Numbered from the stretch's first letter, positions 42,716-52,318 are shown. The stretch is DNA of 64,000 bases from Flavobacterium silvisoli (GCF_004329815.1 NZ_SJPE01000012.1:1-64000); one strand, 5' to 3'. The notes: generated by a model not told the origin, from the sequence alone. Program-made: numbers and translations.

Positions 42716-42880
42716 CTATTTATTACATTCTCTGAAATGAACCCTTTGTTTATGCTCCCCCTTTTTACCAATATTAAAACTCTCTACCGGTCGGTGATAA
42801 CCCATAACCCGGGTATACACTAAACATTTGGTTCGCAATAACTGGTTTGTTGCTGAAATTTCATTAATCTGTGTTTTCAT
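42716..42880 (-). CDS. Free-standing glycyl-radical domain of class III ribonucleotide reductase (54 residues)
   Basis: The ORF KTQINEISATNQLLRTKCLV, then YTRVMGYHRPVESFN, ends GKKGEHKQRVHFRECNK. RVMGYHRPV matches the RxxGY glycyl-radical motif at the C-terminus of NrdD proteins, with Gly27 as the expected radical site. The preceding large ORF stops right after its CPIHGY...CPKC zinc finger and lacks any RxxGY. The small ORF begins 17 nt before the stop of the large one, in another frame, and ends 2 bp before nrdG. I believe such small ORFs occur in other flavobacteria, so this is likely a natural split rather than an error. Confidence 0.75.
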   Translation of the reverse strand: MKTQINEISATNQLLRTKCLVYTRVMGYHRPVESFNIGKKGEHKQRVHFRECNK

Positions 42881-44978
42881 ATTTAATTTGGTTTTGGTTT
42901 TCTAAAATGGCTTCGTCACATTTCGGGCAATATTCGTGTTCGCCGTTCAAATAGCCATGTATTGGGCAAACACTGAATACAGGAGTTACTGTGATGTAGG
43001 GTAATTTGAATTTAGTCAATACTGTTCTGACAAAGTTTTTACAGGCTTCGGCGCTGCTGATACGTTCGTTCATGTACAAATGCAACACAGTTCCGCCTGT
43101 ATATTTGCACTGCAATTCATCCTGCATCAATAATGCTTCAAACGGATCCTGCGTATAATCGACCGGGATTTGAGAGCTGTTGGTGTAATAAATGTTTTCA
43201 CCGCTACCGGCTTGGAGAATATTAGGAAAACGCTTCTTATCTTCTTTGGCAAAACGATAAGTTGTGCCTTCGGCAGGAGTGGCTTCTAAATTGTAAAGGT
43301 TGCCGGTTTCTTCCTGAAATTCTTTCATGCGATTGCGAATATGATCTAAAATTCTCAAACTGAAATCATGACCAAAATAAGTGGTAATATCCTCATTGTC
43401 ATCGGTAAAATTCCGCACCATTTCATTCATTCCGTTAACTCCTATTGTTGAAAAATGATTTCTGAAATGTGGCAAATAACGTTTAGTATACGGATACAAT
43501 CCGCGATCGTACATTTCCTGTATGAACTGACGTTTCTTCTCCAAAGTTGACTTAGCCAACAGCATTAATTTGTCTAACTGTTGCAACAATCCTTCCTCAT
43601 CTCTTTCATACAAATACCCCAATCGAGCCATGTTGATTGTTACTACTCCAATGCTTCCGGTCATTTCCGCACTGCCAAAGAGTCCGTTGCCGCGTTTGAG
43701 TAACTCTCTCAAATCAAGTTGCAAACGGCAGCACATGCTGCGCACAGCATTGGGTTTGTAGGCATTCGGATTTTCTATGCGCTCTCCTTCTTCGTTCAAA
43801 ATATATTGACTGCCGATAAAGTTTTGGAAATAAGAAGACCCTATCTTGGCTGTATTTTCAAAAAGCAATTCCGTGTTTTCTCCGTCCCAATCAAAATCTT
43901 CAGTGATATTGACAGTCGGAATTGGAAAAGTAAACGGTTGTCCGTTAGCATCTCCCTCGGTCATTACGGTATAATAGGCTTTGTTGATCAGATTCATTTC
44001 GGGTTGAAAATGCTCATAACGCATATCTGCAAGCGATGCTACTCCGCGCTCTTTAGCCCTTTCTAAGGTATTTTTGTCATTAATGGTTTCAAATAGATGA
44101 CGGTCATTTTTAGTAGGAACTTGTTCTTTCAAATCGCTTGGAACCACCCAATCCAAGGTGATGTTAGTAAACGGTGACTGTCCCCATCGTGCCGGTACAT
44201 TGAGATTGTAAACAAAACTTCGGATGGCTTTGAGTACATCATCAAAGGATAAATTGTCCTTGAAAACGTAGGGAGCCAAATAGGTATCAAACGAACTAAA
44301 AGCTTGTGCACCTGCCCATTCGCTTTGCAGTATGCCCAAAAAATTAGCCATTTGTCCCAAAGCTTCTCTGAAATGGGACGGTGCCTTACTTTCTACCCTG
44401 CCTCTGACGCCGTTAAAACCATCATTGAGTAAAACCCGCAAACTCCAACCGGCACAATATCCGGTCAGACAATCCAAATCATGAATGTGGATATCCCCGT
44501 TGCGGTGCGCATATCCTTCTTCTTTTGAATACACTTTATCCAGCCAATAGTTAGCTATGATTTTTCCGGCCACATTATTCACTAATCCGGCATTAGAATA
44601 GGATGTATTGGCATTGGCATTAATACGCCAATCGGTTTGCGAAATGTACTCTTCGATGGTTTGGGTGCTGTCTACATAAGTAGTATCGTCATTCAAACCC
44701 TGTATGTGTTCCCGTTGTAATTTTCGGGTGTGCCGGTACAACATGAAAGAACGCATTACTGTAAAGTATTCTTTTTCAAAAAGTACTTTTTCAATAATAT
44801 CCTGAAGCTCTTCGACAGCCCAGGTATTTTTGCCCTCTGTGGCACTGATTACTTTTTCGAAAACCGTTTCATCAAACGGTACCGAAACACTGTCAAAACT
44901 TTTTACTATGGCATCTTTAATTTTATAGCCGGCAAAAGGTTTGTAATCACCATTTCTTTTGATAACATATCGTTCCAT
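42864..44978 (-). CDS. nrdD: Anaerobic (class III) ribonucleoside-triphosphate reductase, large part
   Basis: A 704-residue protein with an N-terminal ATP cone (about 1-90: VIKRNGDYKPFAGYKIKDA), the NrdD catalytic barrel (about 110-640: DIHIHDLDCLTGYCAGW, QSPFTNITLDW, MCCRLQLDLREL) and a C-terminal zinc-finger-like CPIHGYLNGEHEYCPKC. The glycyl-radical segment that normally follows the zinc finger is absent; it is encoded by the overlapping 54-residue ORF downstream. It makes deoxynucleotides without oxygen. It follows ric by 11 bp in the same operon, under a Crp/Fnr-type site. Confidence 0.92.
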   Translation of the reverse strand: MERYVIKRNGDYKPFAGYKIKDAIVKSFDSVSVPFDETVFEKVISATEGKNTWAVEELQDIIEKVLFEKEYFTVMRSFMLYRHTRKLQREHIQGLNDDTTYVDSTQTIEEYISQTDWRINANANTSYSNAGLVNNVAGKIIANYWLDKVYSKEEGYAHRNGDIHIHDLDCLTGYCAGWSLRVLLNDGFNGVRGRVESKAPSHFREALGQMANFLGILQSEWAGAQAFSSFDTYLAPYVFKDNLSFDDVLKAIRSFVYNLNVPARWGQSPFTNITLDWVVPSDLKEQVPTKNDRHLFETINDKNTLERAKERGVASLADMRYEHFQPEMNLINKAYYTVMTEGDANGQPFTFPIPTVNITEDFDWDGENTELLFENTAKIGSSYFQNFIGSQYILNEEGERIENPNAYKPNAVRSMCCRLQLDLRELLKRGNGLFGSAEMTGSIGVVTINMARLGYLYERDEEGLLQQLDKLMLLAKSTLEKKRQFIQEMYDRGLYPYTKRYLPHFRNHFSTIGVNGMNEMVRNFTDDNEDITTYFGHDFSLRILDHIRNRMKEFQEETGNLYNLEATPAEGTTYRFAKEDKKRFPNILQAGSGENIYYTNSSQIPVDYTQDPFEALLMQDELQCKYTGGTVLHLYMNERISSAEACKNFVRTVLTKFKLPYITVTPVFSVCPIHGYLNGEHEYCPKCDEAILENQNQIKYENTD

Positions 44979-44989
44979 GTTACAAAAGT

Positions 44990-45742
44990 TTACAGTAGTG
45001 ATTGAGTCAATTTATCGAGAACCGTGAATTGTTTTTCCAACATTTTAGCACCCGGAAACAGTATGTTGTTTTCCAGATGAATGTGCTTGTGCAAATCGGC
45101 TTCAAACTCTTTCAACATAGCAAAAGTTACTCTGTAAGTTTCACAGGCATCGGCCGGCGGTACATAATTGTTGGTTAATTCGGCAATTTTAGCAAATCGT
45201 TCGCCTTCAATAGTGTGCTCTTCCTGCATCATAGCAATCGGATTATCCACAGTACCAAAATGAGGCACGGTGATTTCCTGATTGTTTTTTTGAGCATTGA
45301 GCATCTTTTTGATGAACGGAAATAAAATAAGCTCTTCTTTCTTCATGTGTTTGGCCAACTCGCCTGCTCCTTCAACAAACAATTTATTGATTTCAAACAA
45401 TTCCGGATGACGGCCACCATGCACCTTGCAGAGTTTGTCTAAAAACATGAAGAGTACCGAAGATTTTTCTTCTACATAACGGTGGTGTGTTTTTTCGATG
45501 TAGTCGATTAACAAATCCAAAGGCCAGGATTTAAAATCGATTCCCCCATCGTTGGTTGATTGCATTACTGACGTAATTTCATCTTCTAATACCTTGGAAC
45601 TGATTTGTTTTTTTTCGCAGGCTTCGGCTAAAGTTCGGTTTCCTTTGCAGCAAAAATCGATTCCGTATTTTGAAAATACCGCAGCTGTTCTGAAATCGTC
45701 AGCCACGTACTCTCCTATCGTTTTTTTGTTTGTAGTTTCCAT
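44990..45742 (-). CDS. ric: Iron-sulfur cluster repair di-iron protein Ric (ScdA/YtfE)
   Basis: A 250-residue protein with an N-terminal ScdA_N domain (about 1-65: IGEYVADDFRTAAVFSKYGIDFCCKGNRTL, with the CC pair) and a hemerythrin-like di-iron domain with His/Glu ligands in THHRYVEEK, GGRHPELFE, AKHMKKEELILF, QEEHTIEGERF and HIHLENNILF. It repairs Fe-S clusters damaged by NO and oxidants and can release iron. It leads the operon ric-nrdD-small ORF-nrdG and shares site C with nadA. Confidence 0.92.
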   Translation of the reverse strand: METTNKKTIGEYVADDFRTAAVFSKYGIDFCCKGNRTLAEACEKKQISSKVLEDEITSVMQSTNDGGIDFKSWPLDLLIDYIEKTHHRYVEEKSSVLFMFLDKLCKVHGGRHPELFEINKLFVEGAGELAKHMKKEELILFPFIKKMLNAQKNNQEITVPHFGTVDNPIAMMQEEHTIEGERFAKIAELTNNYVPPADACETYRVTFAMLKEFEADLHKHIHLENNILFPGAKMLEKQFTVLDKLTQSLL

Positions 45743-45765
45743 TTTATATGTGTTTTAATTTACTC

Positions 45766-45840
45766 CAATATTACGCACTTATGGAGGTTGCCAAATATGA
45801 TTAAAATCATATAAAAGCTTAGTTTTCAGTATTTATTTTG
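45766..45840. promoter_or_regulatory. Divergent Crp/Fnr-controlled promoters (site C, ric and nadA)
   Basis: TATGAT-TAAA-ATCATA (45796-45811) is a two-armed palindrome. On the minus strand TAATATTG (45766-45773) ends 37.5 bp from its centre and serves ric; on the plus strand TTATTTTG (45833-45840) ends 36.5 bp away and serves nadA. Each is 7 of 8 to TAnnTTTG. The predicted nadA transcript start excludes the ATG at 45842. Confidence 0.7.
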
Positions 45841-45904
45841 CATGAAACTTCAAATAGTTATTCATTTTTTAATATTGAACCATATCTACTTATCAAACAA
45901 CATT

Positions 45905-46837
45905 ATGCAAGAATTAAAAGAAAAAATACTGACTTTGAAAAAGGTCAAAAATGCTGTGATTTTGGCACATTATTATCAGGAGCCCGATATACAGGAAATA
46001 GCCGATTATGTGGGCGACAGTCTCGGATTATCACAGGAAGCCGTTAAAGCTAAAGCTGATATCATTTTGTTTGCCGGGGTGCATTTTATGGCCGAAACTG
46101 CTAAAATCCTGAATCCCAATACCAAAGTGATTCTTCCCGATTTAAAAGCCGGTTGTTCATTGGCAGAATCCTGTCCGCCTGACATTTTTAAAAAATTCAT
46201 AGAAGCGCACCCGGATCATATTGTTATCACTTATGTCAATTGTTCGGCCGAAATTAAAGCGCTGAGTCATTTGGTTTGTACTTCTTCTAATGCGGTTAAA
46301 ATTGTTGAATCGGTACCCGAGAACATTCCGATTATTTTTGCTCCCGATAAAAACCTTGGGCGTTATATTGAACAACAAACCGGCAGAAAAATGGTGTTGT
46401 GGGATGGTTCCTGTGTGGTGCATGAAGCATTTTCGTTAGATAAATTGATTGCGTTACATCAAAAACACCCTAATGCCAAAATCATTGCGCATCCCGAATC
46501 TGAAACACATATATTAAAAACCGCTTCTTACATTGGATCTACCTCGGGTATGATTGATTTTGTAAAAAGTAATCCGTCAAACGAATTTATAGTTGCCACC
46601 GAAGCCGGTATTTTATACAAAATGCAACAGGAAGTACCCCAAAAGCTATTGATTCCGGCTCCATCTGTAGAAAACAACACTTGTGCCTGCAGCGAATGTG
46701 ATTTCATGAAAATGAACACCTTACAAAAGGTGTACGATTGTTTAGTTAACGAAAGCCCCGAAATCACAATTCCGAATGCCATCCAAAACAGAGCTCTGAT
46801 ACCTATTGAACGCATGCTTGAATTATCGCACCAATGA
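45905..46837 (+). CDS. nadA: Quinolinate synthase
   Basis: A 310-residue NadA with [28 protein letters not shown] (first cluster Cys region), [11 protein letters not shown] (second) and [14 protein letters not shown] (third), which bind the oxygen-sensitive 4Fe-4S cluster. It condenses iminoaspartate with dihydroxyacetone phosphate to quinolinate for NAD synthesis. The ATG at 45905 (MQELKEKI) fits the family; the ATG at 45842 lies at the promoter. It overlaps nadB by 4 nt. Control by the site next to ric may protect the cluster enzyme during NO stress. Confidence 0.93.
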   Translation: MQELKEKILTLKKVKNAVILAHYYQEPDIQEIADYVGDSLGLSQEAVKAKADIILFAGVHFMAETAKILNPNTKVILPDLKAGCSLAESCPPDIFKKFIEAHPDHIVITYVNCSAEIKALSHLVCTSSNAVKIVESVPENIPIIFAPDKNLGRYIEQQTGRKMVLWDGSCVVHEAFSLDKLIALHQKHPNAKIIAHPESETHILKTASYIGSTSGMIDFVKSNPSNEFIVATEAGILYKMQQEVPQKLLIPAPSVENNTCACSECDFMKMNTLQKVYDCLVNESPEITIPNAIQNRALIPIERMLELSHQ

Positions 46838-48384
46838 TACAAACCGATTATTTAATTATAGGCTCAGGCATTGCCGGACTCACCTTTGCCCTGAAAACAG
46901 CCGAACGTTTTCCCGACAGATCGATTACTATTGTTACAAAATCGACTGCAGATGAATCTAATACCAAATACGCTCAAGGCGGTATTGCAGTAGTTCAAGG
47001 CAACAGTGATGATTCGTTCAAAAAACACATCGAAGACACGCTCATTTGCGGTGACGGTTTATGCGATAAAGCAGTGGTTGAAATGGTCGTAACCGAAGGT
47101 CCTAAACGCTTGCAGGAACTTATAGACTGGGGAGCCCGTTTTGATAATAATGCCGAAGGACATCTCGATTTAGGTCGTGAAGGCGGCCATTCCAAAAACC
47201 GGGTGGTGCATTACAAAGACCAAACCGGATTAGAGATTGAAAGAGCTATTTTGCTACAAGTACATAAAACCCGTAATATCATAGTTTATGATTTTCATTT
47301 TGCGCTGAATTTAATTACCCAAAATGACACTTGTCTGGGTGCCTGCGTACTTAATGAACAAACCCATGAAGTGCTGACATTTCAATCAGATTATACGGTG
47401 TTGGCTACCGGAGGTATTGGCCAATTGTACGGTCATACCACTAATCCGGCTATAGCTACCGGAGACGGTATTGCCATGGCTAATCGGGCGGGTGCTGCAA
47501 TTAAGGAAATGGAATTCATTCAGTTTCATCCCACGGCTTTATACAATCCAAATTCAAGCTCAACGTTTTTAATATCTGAGGCCGTTCGGGGTTTTGGCGC
47601 TTATTTACGAACCAAAGTCGGTCGCCGATTTATGTTGGATTATGATGAAAGAGGCGATCTGGCTTCGAGAGATATTGTATCGCAAAGCATTGAAAAAGAA
47701 TTAAAAAGATCAGGTGATGCCTGTGTTTACTTAGATTGCACGCATTTGAACAGTTCCGATTTTAAAAATCATTTTCCGATGATTTACGAAAATTGCCGTC
47801 TTTTAAACATTGCTATTGAAAAAGATTGGATTCCGGTTATGCCTGCTCAACATTATTTGTGCGGAGGAATTTCGGTGAACCAAAATGGTCAAACATCTGT
47901 TACCAACTTATTTGCCTGTGGTGAATGTGCCCGAACCGGATTGCATGGCGCCAACCGTCTGGCTTCCAACTCGCTACTAGAGGCTTTGGTGTATGCGGAT
48001 AACATTTACCGGTTTTTAGCTGAAGTAAATGAAAAAAAACAAGCCATTAACTGTATTATTCCGGAATGTAAATCTAATTACGGTCCGCCGATGGATATCG
48101 ATTTTTTATCAAAACTAAAATCCGAATTGCAATTGTTGATGCAGCAGAATGTGGGAATAGTGCGCAACGATACCGATTTATTTCGAACCCAAATGCAACT
48201 TAAACTTTGGCAAAATCAAGTTTCAGGTTTGGAGCGAAGATATAGAATCAGCAAAGAAATTTACGAATTGAAAAATATGATTAATGTTGGGATTCTCATT
48301 GTTGAGCAATCCATCAAAAGGCAGGAAAACAGAGGTGGGTTTGTGAAAGAATATAAAAAATTACAAGCCGCCGATTCTGACTAG
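46834..48384 (+). CDS. nadB: L-aspartate oxidase
   Basis: A 516-residue flavoprotein with [11 protein letters not shown] (FAD site, about 9-19), [11 protein letters not shown], the active-site segment [11 protein letters not shown] and [19 protein letters not shown] near residue 370, as in NadB and fumarate reductase flavoproteins. It oxidises aspartate to iminoaspartate for NadA. The first base of its ATG overlaps nadA (ATGA), and its 3' end overlaps the converging CopD-like gene by 24 nt. Confidence 0.93.
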   Translation: MIQTDYLIIGSGIAGLTFALKTAERFPDRSITIVTKSTADESNTKYAQGGIAVVQGNSDDSFKKHIEDTLICGDGLCDKAVVEMVVTEGPKRLQELIDWGARFDNNAEGHLDLGREGGHSKNRVVHYKDQTGLEIERAILLQVHKTRNIIVYDFHFALNLITQNDTCLGACVLNEQTHEVLTFQSDYTVLATGGIGQLYGHTTNPAIATGDGIAMANRAGAAIKEMEFIQFHPTALYNPNSSSTFLISEAVRGFGAYLRTKVGRRFMLDYDERGDLASRDIVSQSIEKELKRSGDACVYLDCTHLNSSDFKNHFPMIYENCRLLNIAIEKDWIPVMPAQHYLCGGISVNQNGQTSVTNLFACGECARTGLHGANRLASNSLLEALVYADNIYRFLAEVNEKKQAINCIIPECKSNYGPPMDIDFLSKLKSELQLLMQQNVGIVRNDTDLFRTQMQLKLWQNQVSGLERRYRISKEIYELKNMINVGILIVEQSIKRQENRGGFVKEYKKLQAADSD

Positions 48385-48804
48385 ACTTCCCAGTACCAAC
48401 ATGGCCACTCCTATAACGGTGACTAAAATAATTTGAAATGCCGCTTTGGGTAAATCTTTTGAAGTCAATTTAGGGAACAGAAAAAGCTGGGCATTAACCG
48501 CCAGTCCTACGGTTATCAACAGCAATATTAATTTAAGCGAAACTACCCTTTCGATAGCATTAGAAAACGAAAACCATTTGGTAAATGTGACATCATAATC
48601 ATAAGCCATCAATATGCCCGTCAGTAATAAAACAACTAGTGCAGGCATACCTATAGGCTCAAATTTATTTTTGAAATTTTGTATCGCGGTTACTTCTTTT
48701 GACTTTATGGCTTCGGGCAAAAATCTAAGAGAAAGAAATAAGTGTCCCCCAACCCAAATTGAGGCGGCCAGCAGATGAAGCACTAATAAGACGTGATGAT
48801 ACAT
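48361..48804 (-). CDS. CopD-like copper/haem membrane protein
   Basis: A 147-residue protein with four transmembrane segments. The first has HLLAASIWVGGHLFLSL, with His residues and W-GG in the pattern of the CopD domain (PF05425), which may take up copper or bind haem. It is the last gene of the nos cluster, following the haemoglobin gene with a one-base overlap (TAATG). A copper role fits the neighbouring NosZ, but a haem role cannot be excluded. Confidence 0.75.
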   Translation of the reverse strand: MYHHVLLVLHLLAASIWVGGHLFLSLRFLPEAIKSKEVTAIQNFKNKFEPIGMPALVVLLLTGILMAYDYDVTFTKWFSFSNAIERVVSLKLILLLITVGLAVNAQLFLFPKLTSKDLPKAAFQIILVTVIGVAMLVLGSLVRIGGL

Positions 48805-49175
48805 TAATTTAGTGTTTTATACATCATTAGAGAAGCAATATTCATAGCTCGGTTTTTAATTTCTTCAGCCTTTGGTCCTTCAAAAAGTTTATCTACGGTA
48901 GCGTTGAACAAAGAAATCCAGTGCTGAAAATGCTCTTGCGTCATCGGACTCTTTTCGTGTAACTCTTTGTGTTTCATCATGGGATTTCCGTTATAGTTTG
49001 CGGTACAAAATAATATATTCTCCCAAAAGTTGTACATTTTCGGCAAATGAGCTTCCCAGTTAACTTTTGCCACTTCGGTAAACAAATAGCCGATTATCTC
49101 ATCGGTTTTGACTTTGTTATAAAAAGCATTGACCAGTTTTTCAATATCTTTTCGGTTTCTTATATCAGTTTTCAT
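48804..49175 (-). CDS. Group III truncated haemoglobin
   Basis: About 123 residues (start 49175, KTDIRNRKDIEKLVNAFYNK) with WEAHLPKMYNFWENIL, NPMMKHKELHE and HFQHWISLFNATVD, whose His is the probable proximal haem ligand, as in group III truncated globins. A longer upstream frame (from 49301) overlaps nosY and is not supported. It sits between nosY and the CopD-like gene and may handle NO made during denitrification. Confidence 0.85.
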   Translation of the reverse strand: MKTDIRNRKDIEKLVNAFYNKVKTDEIIGYLFTEVAKVNWEAHLPKMYNFWENILFCTANYNGNPMMKHKELHEKSPMTQEHFQHWISLFNATVDKLFEGPKAEEIKNRAMNIASLMMYKTLN

Positions 49176-49176
49176 T

Positions 49177-49944
49177 TTATAAATCTTTGCGATTAAACTT
49201 TCGGAGTGAAATGAAAAAAGGAACGGCAACCCACAAACAAAGCAATAAGAAGGAAACCGTAAGTCCGACAGTTGTTCCGAAAAAGTCTTTAAAAATAGCA
49301 CCGGTATATCCCATCATAGCCGAAACATCGAGATGCAATAGTATTTGGATTCGGGCTAAATCAATCGGACTTAAGGCAGTAATACCTACCATCGCATTTT
49401 CTATAGGATAATCGGAAAATTGGAACAGTAGAAATAACACTATACCGTCAAACAATAGAGCAAAATACAACCAGGTCATGATGGCTATTCCAATTCCTTT
49501 CGCTTTATCCCGGGTCATGATTGAACTGAGAAATGCCAACGCCACAAAGACTATCGAAATCAAACAGCCTACTATGAGCATCATCACTCCTACACTATCG
49601 GGAGAGTTCACTAAAAGCGGAATTCCGGCCCCAATGAAAAAAGCCAAAACCATTGCTAATGAAAGTCCGAAGAACAAACTCAACCAGATTTTTTTTCTTT
49701 TAATAGGCTGACTCAGGAGCAGTTCGATAAACTCTGAACTATTGTACAGGTAGATGGTAGAAAACAATATGGAAACCAAAGGAACGGTAAATAAGATTAC
49801 GTTTAAAACCGTCAATATCCCTTTGGCAGAGTTGTCTTCTAATGCAAAGGAACTCCACGACAACACAGCCAAAATCAGTGTGTAAGCTAACACGATTTTG
49901 TTTTTGAGTATATCGAGCAAAATAATTTTAATGATTCTGTTCAT
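49177..49944 (-). CDS. nosY: ABC transporter permease NosY
   Basis: A 255-residue membrane protein with six transmembrane segments and the NosY/CcmB-like features YNSSEFIELLLSQPIKRKKIWLS and LSPIDLARIQILLHLD. It forms the membrane part of NosFY, which supports copper-site maturation of N2O reductase with NosD. It overlaps nosF by 17 nt; the globin gene starts 1 bp after its stop. Confidence 0.9.
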   Translation of the reverse strand: MNRIIKIILLDILKNKIVLAYTLILAVLSWSSFALEDNSAKGILTVLNVILFTVPLVSILFSTIYLYNSSEFIELLLSQPIKRKKIWLSLFFGLSLAMVLAFFIGAGIPLLVNSPDSVGVMMLIVGCLISIVFVALAFLSSIMTRDKAKGIGIAIMTWLYFALLFDGIVLFLLFQFSDYPIENAMVGITALSPIDLARIQILLHLDVSAMMGYTGAIFKDFFGTTVGLTVSFLLLCLWVAVPFFISLRKFNRKDL

Positions 49945-50650
49945 CTTTCTTTTTCTTTAGGATTTGAGCAATCGCTTTGGATATTTTTTCTTCGCCGGTT
50001 TCAGTTTGCAGTTCTTCAATTTTCTTATGAAAATGTACTTTTCCATCCTGCATGAAAATGATTTCGGTAATTAAATCATCTAATTCACTCAACAAGTGTG
50101 AAGTAATGAAAATCAGCTTTCCTTTTTCTTTTTCTTTAATAATTTTTTCTTTCAAAATTTCAGAAGCTAACGGATCTAAACCAGCTGTAGGTTCGTCTAA
50201 AATCAAAACATCCGGGTTGAATAAAAAGGCCAATACGGCACTGATTTTTTGAGTAGTTCCACCCGAGAGGGTTCGCATCTTTTTGTCATACATTTTCTCA
50301 ATTTCAAAAGCATGGAGTAAATCTTCGTCCAATGCTTCGCGGCTGTTTCTGATGCGTTTGATCATTTCTATAATCTGACCGATAGTCATATTATCGGGAT
50401 ACCGCCCAATTTGAGGCATGTAACCAATATTTTCGCGATACAAATATTCTTTTAGAACTGTTTTTCCGTTAAATTCTATCAATCCTTTATCGGGCAATAC
50501 CATACCCAGTATCGACTTGATTAAAGTGGTTTTTCCGCAACCGTTGGGACCAATCAGCGCAATACATTCGCCTTTTTTACAGGAAAGATTTACATCTGAA
50601 AGGACTTCTATTTTGCCGAATTTTTTATGAATATGCTTTATTTCAATCAT
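49928..50650 (-). CDS. nosF: ABC transporter ATP-binding protein NosF
   Basis: A 240-residue ATPase with GPNGCGKTT (Walker A, about 34-42), signature LSGGTTQK (about 118-125) and VLILDEPTAGLDP (Walker B, about 144-156). It energises NosY for copper-centre assembly of NosZ. It overlaps nosD by 4 nt and nosY by 17 nt. Confidence 0.93.
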   Translation of the reverse strand: MIEIKHIHKKFGKIEVLSDVNLSCKKGECIALIGPNGCGKTTLIKSILGMVLPDKGLIEFNGKTVLKEYLYRENIGYMPQIGRYPDNMTIGQIIEMIKRIRNSREALDEDLLHAFEIEKMYDKKMRTLSGGTTQKISAVLAFLFNPDVLILDEPTAGLDPLASEILKEKIIKEKEKGKLIFITSHLLSELDDLITEIIFMQDGKVHFHKKIEELQTETGEEKISKAIAQILKKKKDEQNH

Positions 50651-51882
50651 AGCGGTAGTGACTTCATTAGGGGCGTTTTGTCGACAAAATTATCGGGTGT
50701 TATGCTGGGCAATACTTTTTCGGATTTATCCAGAAGTGTAATCATAAAGCTTCTGTATAGCAACATGGTAGAGGTGTTCTTCTCAGTCAGTACTGCAAAT
50801 AAACTCAACGGATGATAAGGCACATCGCCTACTCCGTCTTTGTTTAAATCATAACCTTCGTATTTGTCCCAATAATTACTGTTAAAAGTGTTCAATACCA
50901 AGCTGCCGTTGGTGCTGATGTCAAACGTATTTTTAAGAAAATTGTTGTTCAGAATTTCGTTTTCCATGCAACTGGCCTGAATTTTCATTCCCCAACCATT
51001 GGATATGAAATCGTTTTTCTCAACTTTCATTCGGGAGGTTCCTTCCATGTAGATACCCGAAGTATTTTTGATGAATTTGTTATTGAAAATATAACCGTCG
51101 GCAATTTCCTTAAGCAATAAGCCATAAGCGGAATCGCCCCAGTTTTCTTCAAATGTATTGTTAATCATCTTAACACTTTTGGAAAACATAACAGCTACTC
51201 CTGCCCCGTTGTTTTTAAATAGGTTAGTAATATATGAATCGTCATTGGAGAACATAAAATGCAGCCCGTAACGAATATTTTTAGTAGAAATATTTCTCCA
51301 AATTACCGAATTGGCAACAAACTCGAAATAAATACCGTCGCGGTGACCCGAAATGGTGTTAGCAATAATTTGCAGGTTGTTGCTTTTCCAGCAGTGAATG
51401 CCGTTTCCGATAAGTTGCTCTTCGGTTCCGTGCGAAATGATGATATTTCCTTTGACTTCACAGTTATTACAGTTTTGCAGATAAATCCCAAAAAAGTTGT
51501 TATCTAACTTGTTATTCAGGATTCGGACAAAGCTTCTGTTGTATACTTTTATGCCGCAAGGATCATCTAAAGCTGCAAAGCCTGAATTGATAATTTTAAA
51601 TCCTTTAACTACTACGCTGTCTGCTTTTATCGATAAAACTTCTCCTTTTTTGCGTGCGTCTAAAACAGGATATCCTTGGCCCCAAAAGACGATTTTTTTA
51701 TTAATCACGATATTGCCTTCGCGGTACAAACCTTTATGAACAATGATGGTGTCACCGTCTTTGGATTGCGCAATGGCTTTACGGATATTTTTCAACGGAT
51801 ATGGATTCCCGACATGAATGGTGTGGGCCACCATCATTTGAAAAGCAAAAAAAAGGCAGGCTATGTAGCAGAAATTTTTCAT
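50647..51882 (-). CDS. nosD: Periplasmic copper-assembly protein NosD
   Basis: A 411-residue right-handed beta-helix protein with a signal peptide (KNFCYIACLFFAFQMMVAHT) and many parallel beta-helix repeats of the form NxxxNNxxGIYxxxxxN (e.g. NNKLDNNFFGIYLQNCNN). NosD works with NosF and NosY to supply the copper-sulfide site CuZ of NosZ. It starts right after the nosL stop and overlaps nosF by 4 nt. Confidence 0.93.
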   Translation of the reverse strand: MKNFCYIACLFFAFQMMVAHTIHVGNPYPLKNIRKAIAQSKDGDTIIVHKGLYREGNIVINKKIVFWGQGYPVLDARKKGEVLSIKADSVVVKGFKIINSGFAALDDPCGIKVYNRSFVRILNNKLDNNFFGIYLQNCNNCEVKGNIIISHGTEEQLIGNGIHCWKSNNLQIIANTISGHRDGIYFEFVANSVIWRNISTKNIRYGLHFMFSNDDSYITNLFKNNGAGVAVMFSKSVKMINNTFEENWGDSAYGLLLKEIADGYIFNNKFIKNTSGIYMEGTSRMKVEKNDFISNGWGMKIQASCMENEILNNNFLKNTFDISTNGSLVLNTFNSNYWDKYEGYDLNKDGVGDVPYHPLSLFAVLTEKNTSTMLLYRSFMITLLDKSEKVLPSITPDNFVDKTPLMKSLPL

Positions 51883-52311
51883 TTAGTAGCTGCTGTAAAG
51901 TTCTTTCCAGGTCAATAATTTGGCATTCAGTTTTGACTGATATTGTGCCGCCTCTTTGTCAGAAGCAAAGGCCACAGCATTTCCGTGCATCGGACTGTTG
52001 ATGCTGCCTCCTTTTAAGAAATAGCATTTTTCTACCGGAAGTAAAGTATTTTCTTGTAAATAATCGCCAACAAAAAAGGCTTTGTAAGGCACTACCGTAT
52101 TTGATTTTGCAAAGTGTATCATACAAGCCACATCGTCAAACTTATAATACCTTCCTTTTTGAGTGATTAATTCGGCACCGAATTTTCCGTTGGCAATAGT
52201 CATTTTACAAAAATCACAAGAATCCGTGTTCAACTGTATGGGTTTAGGTTCGCCTGATATACATGAGACAAGTACTATTGAAATTAAAAAGATAAGTGCT
52301 GACTTTTTCAT
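51883..52311 (-). CDS. nosL: Copper-chaperone lipoprotein NosL
   Basis: A 142-residue lipoprotein (ALIFLISIVLVSCIS, lipid Cys near residue 17) with the NosL segment DSCDFCKMTIANGKFGAELI, whose Cys and Met bind Cu(I), and a second domain ending in the same fold. It carries copper to apo-NosZ. It is 7 bp downstream of the membrane gene at 52319. Confidence 0.93.
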   Translation of the reverse strand: MKKSALIFLISIVLVSCISGEPKPIQLNTDSCDFCKMTIANGKFGAELITQKGRYYKFDDVACMIHFAKSNTVVPYKAFFVGDYLQENTLLPVEKCYFLKGGSINSPMHGNAVAFASDKEAAQYQSKLNAKLLTWKELYSSY

Positions 52312-52318
52312 TGAATTG

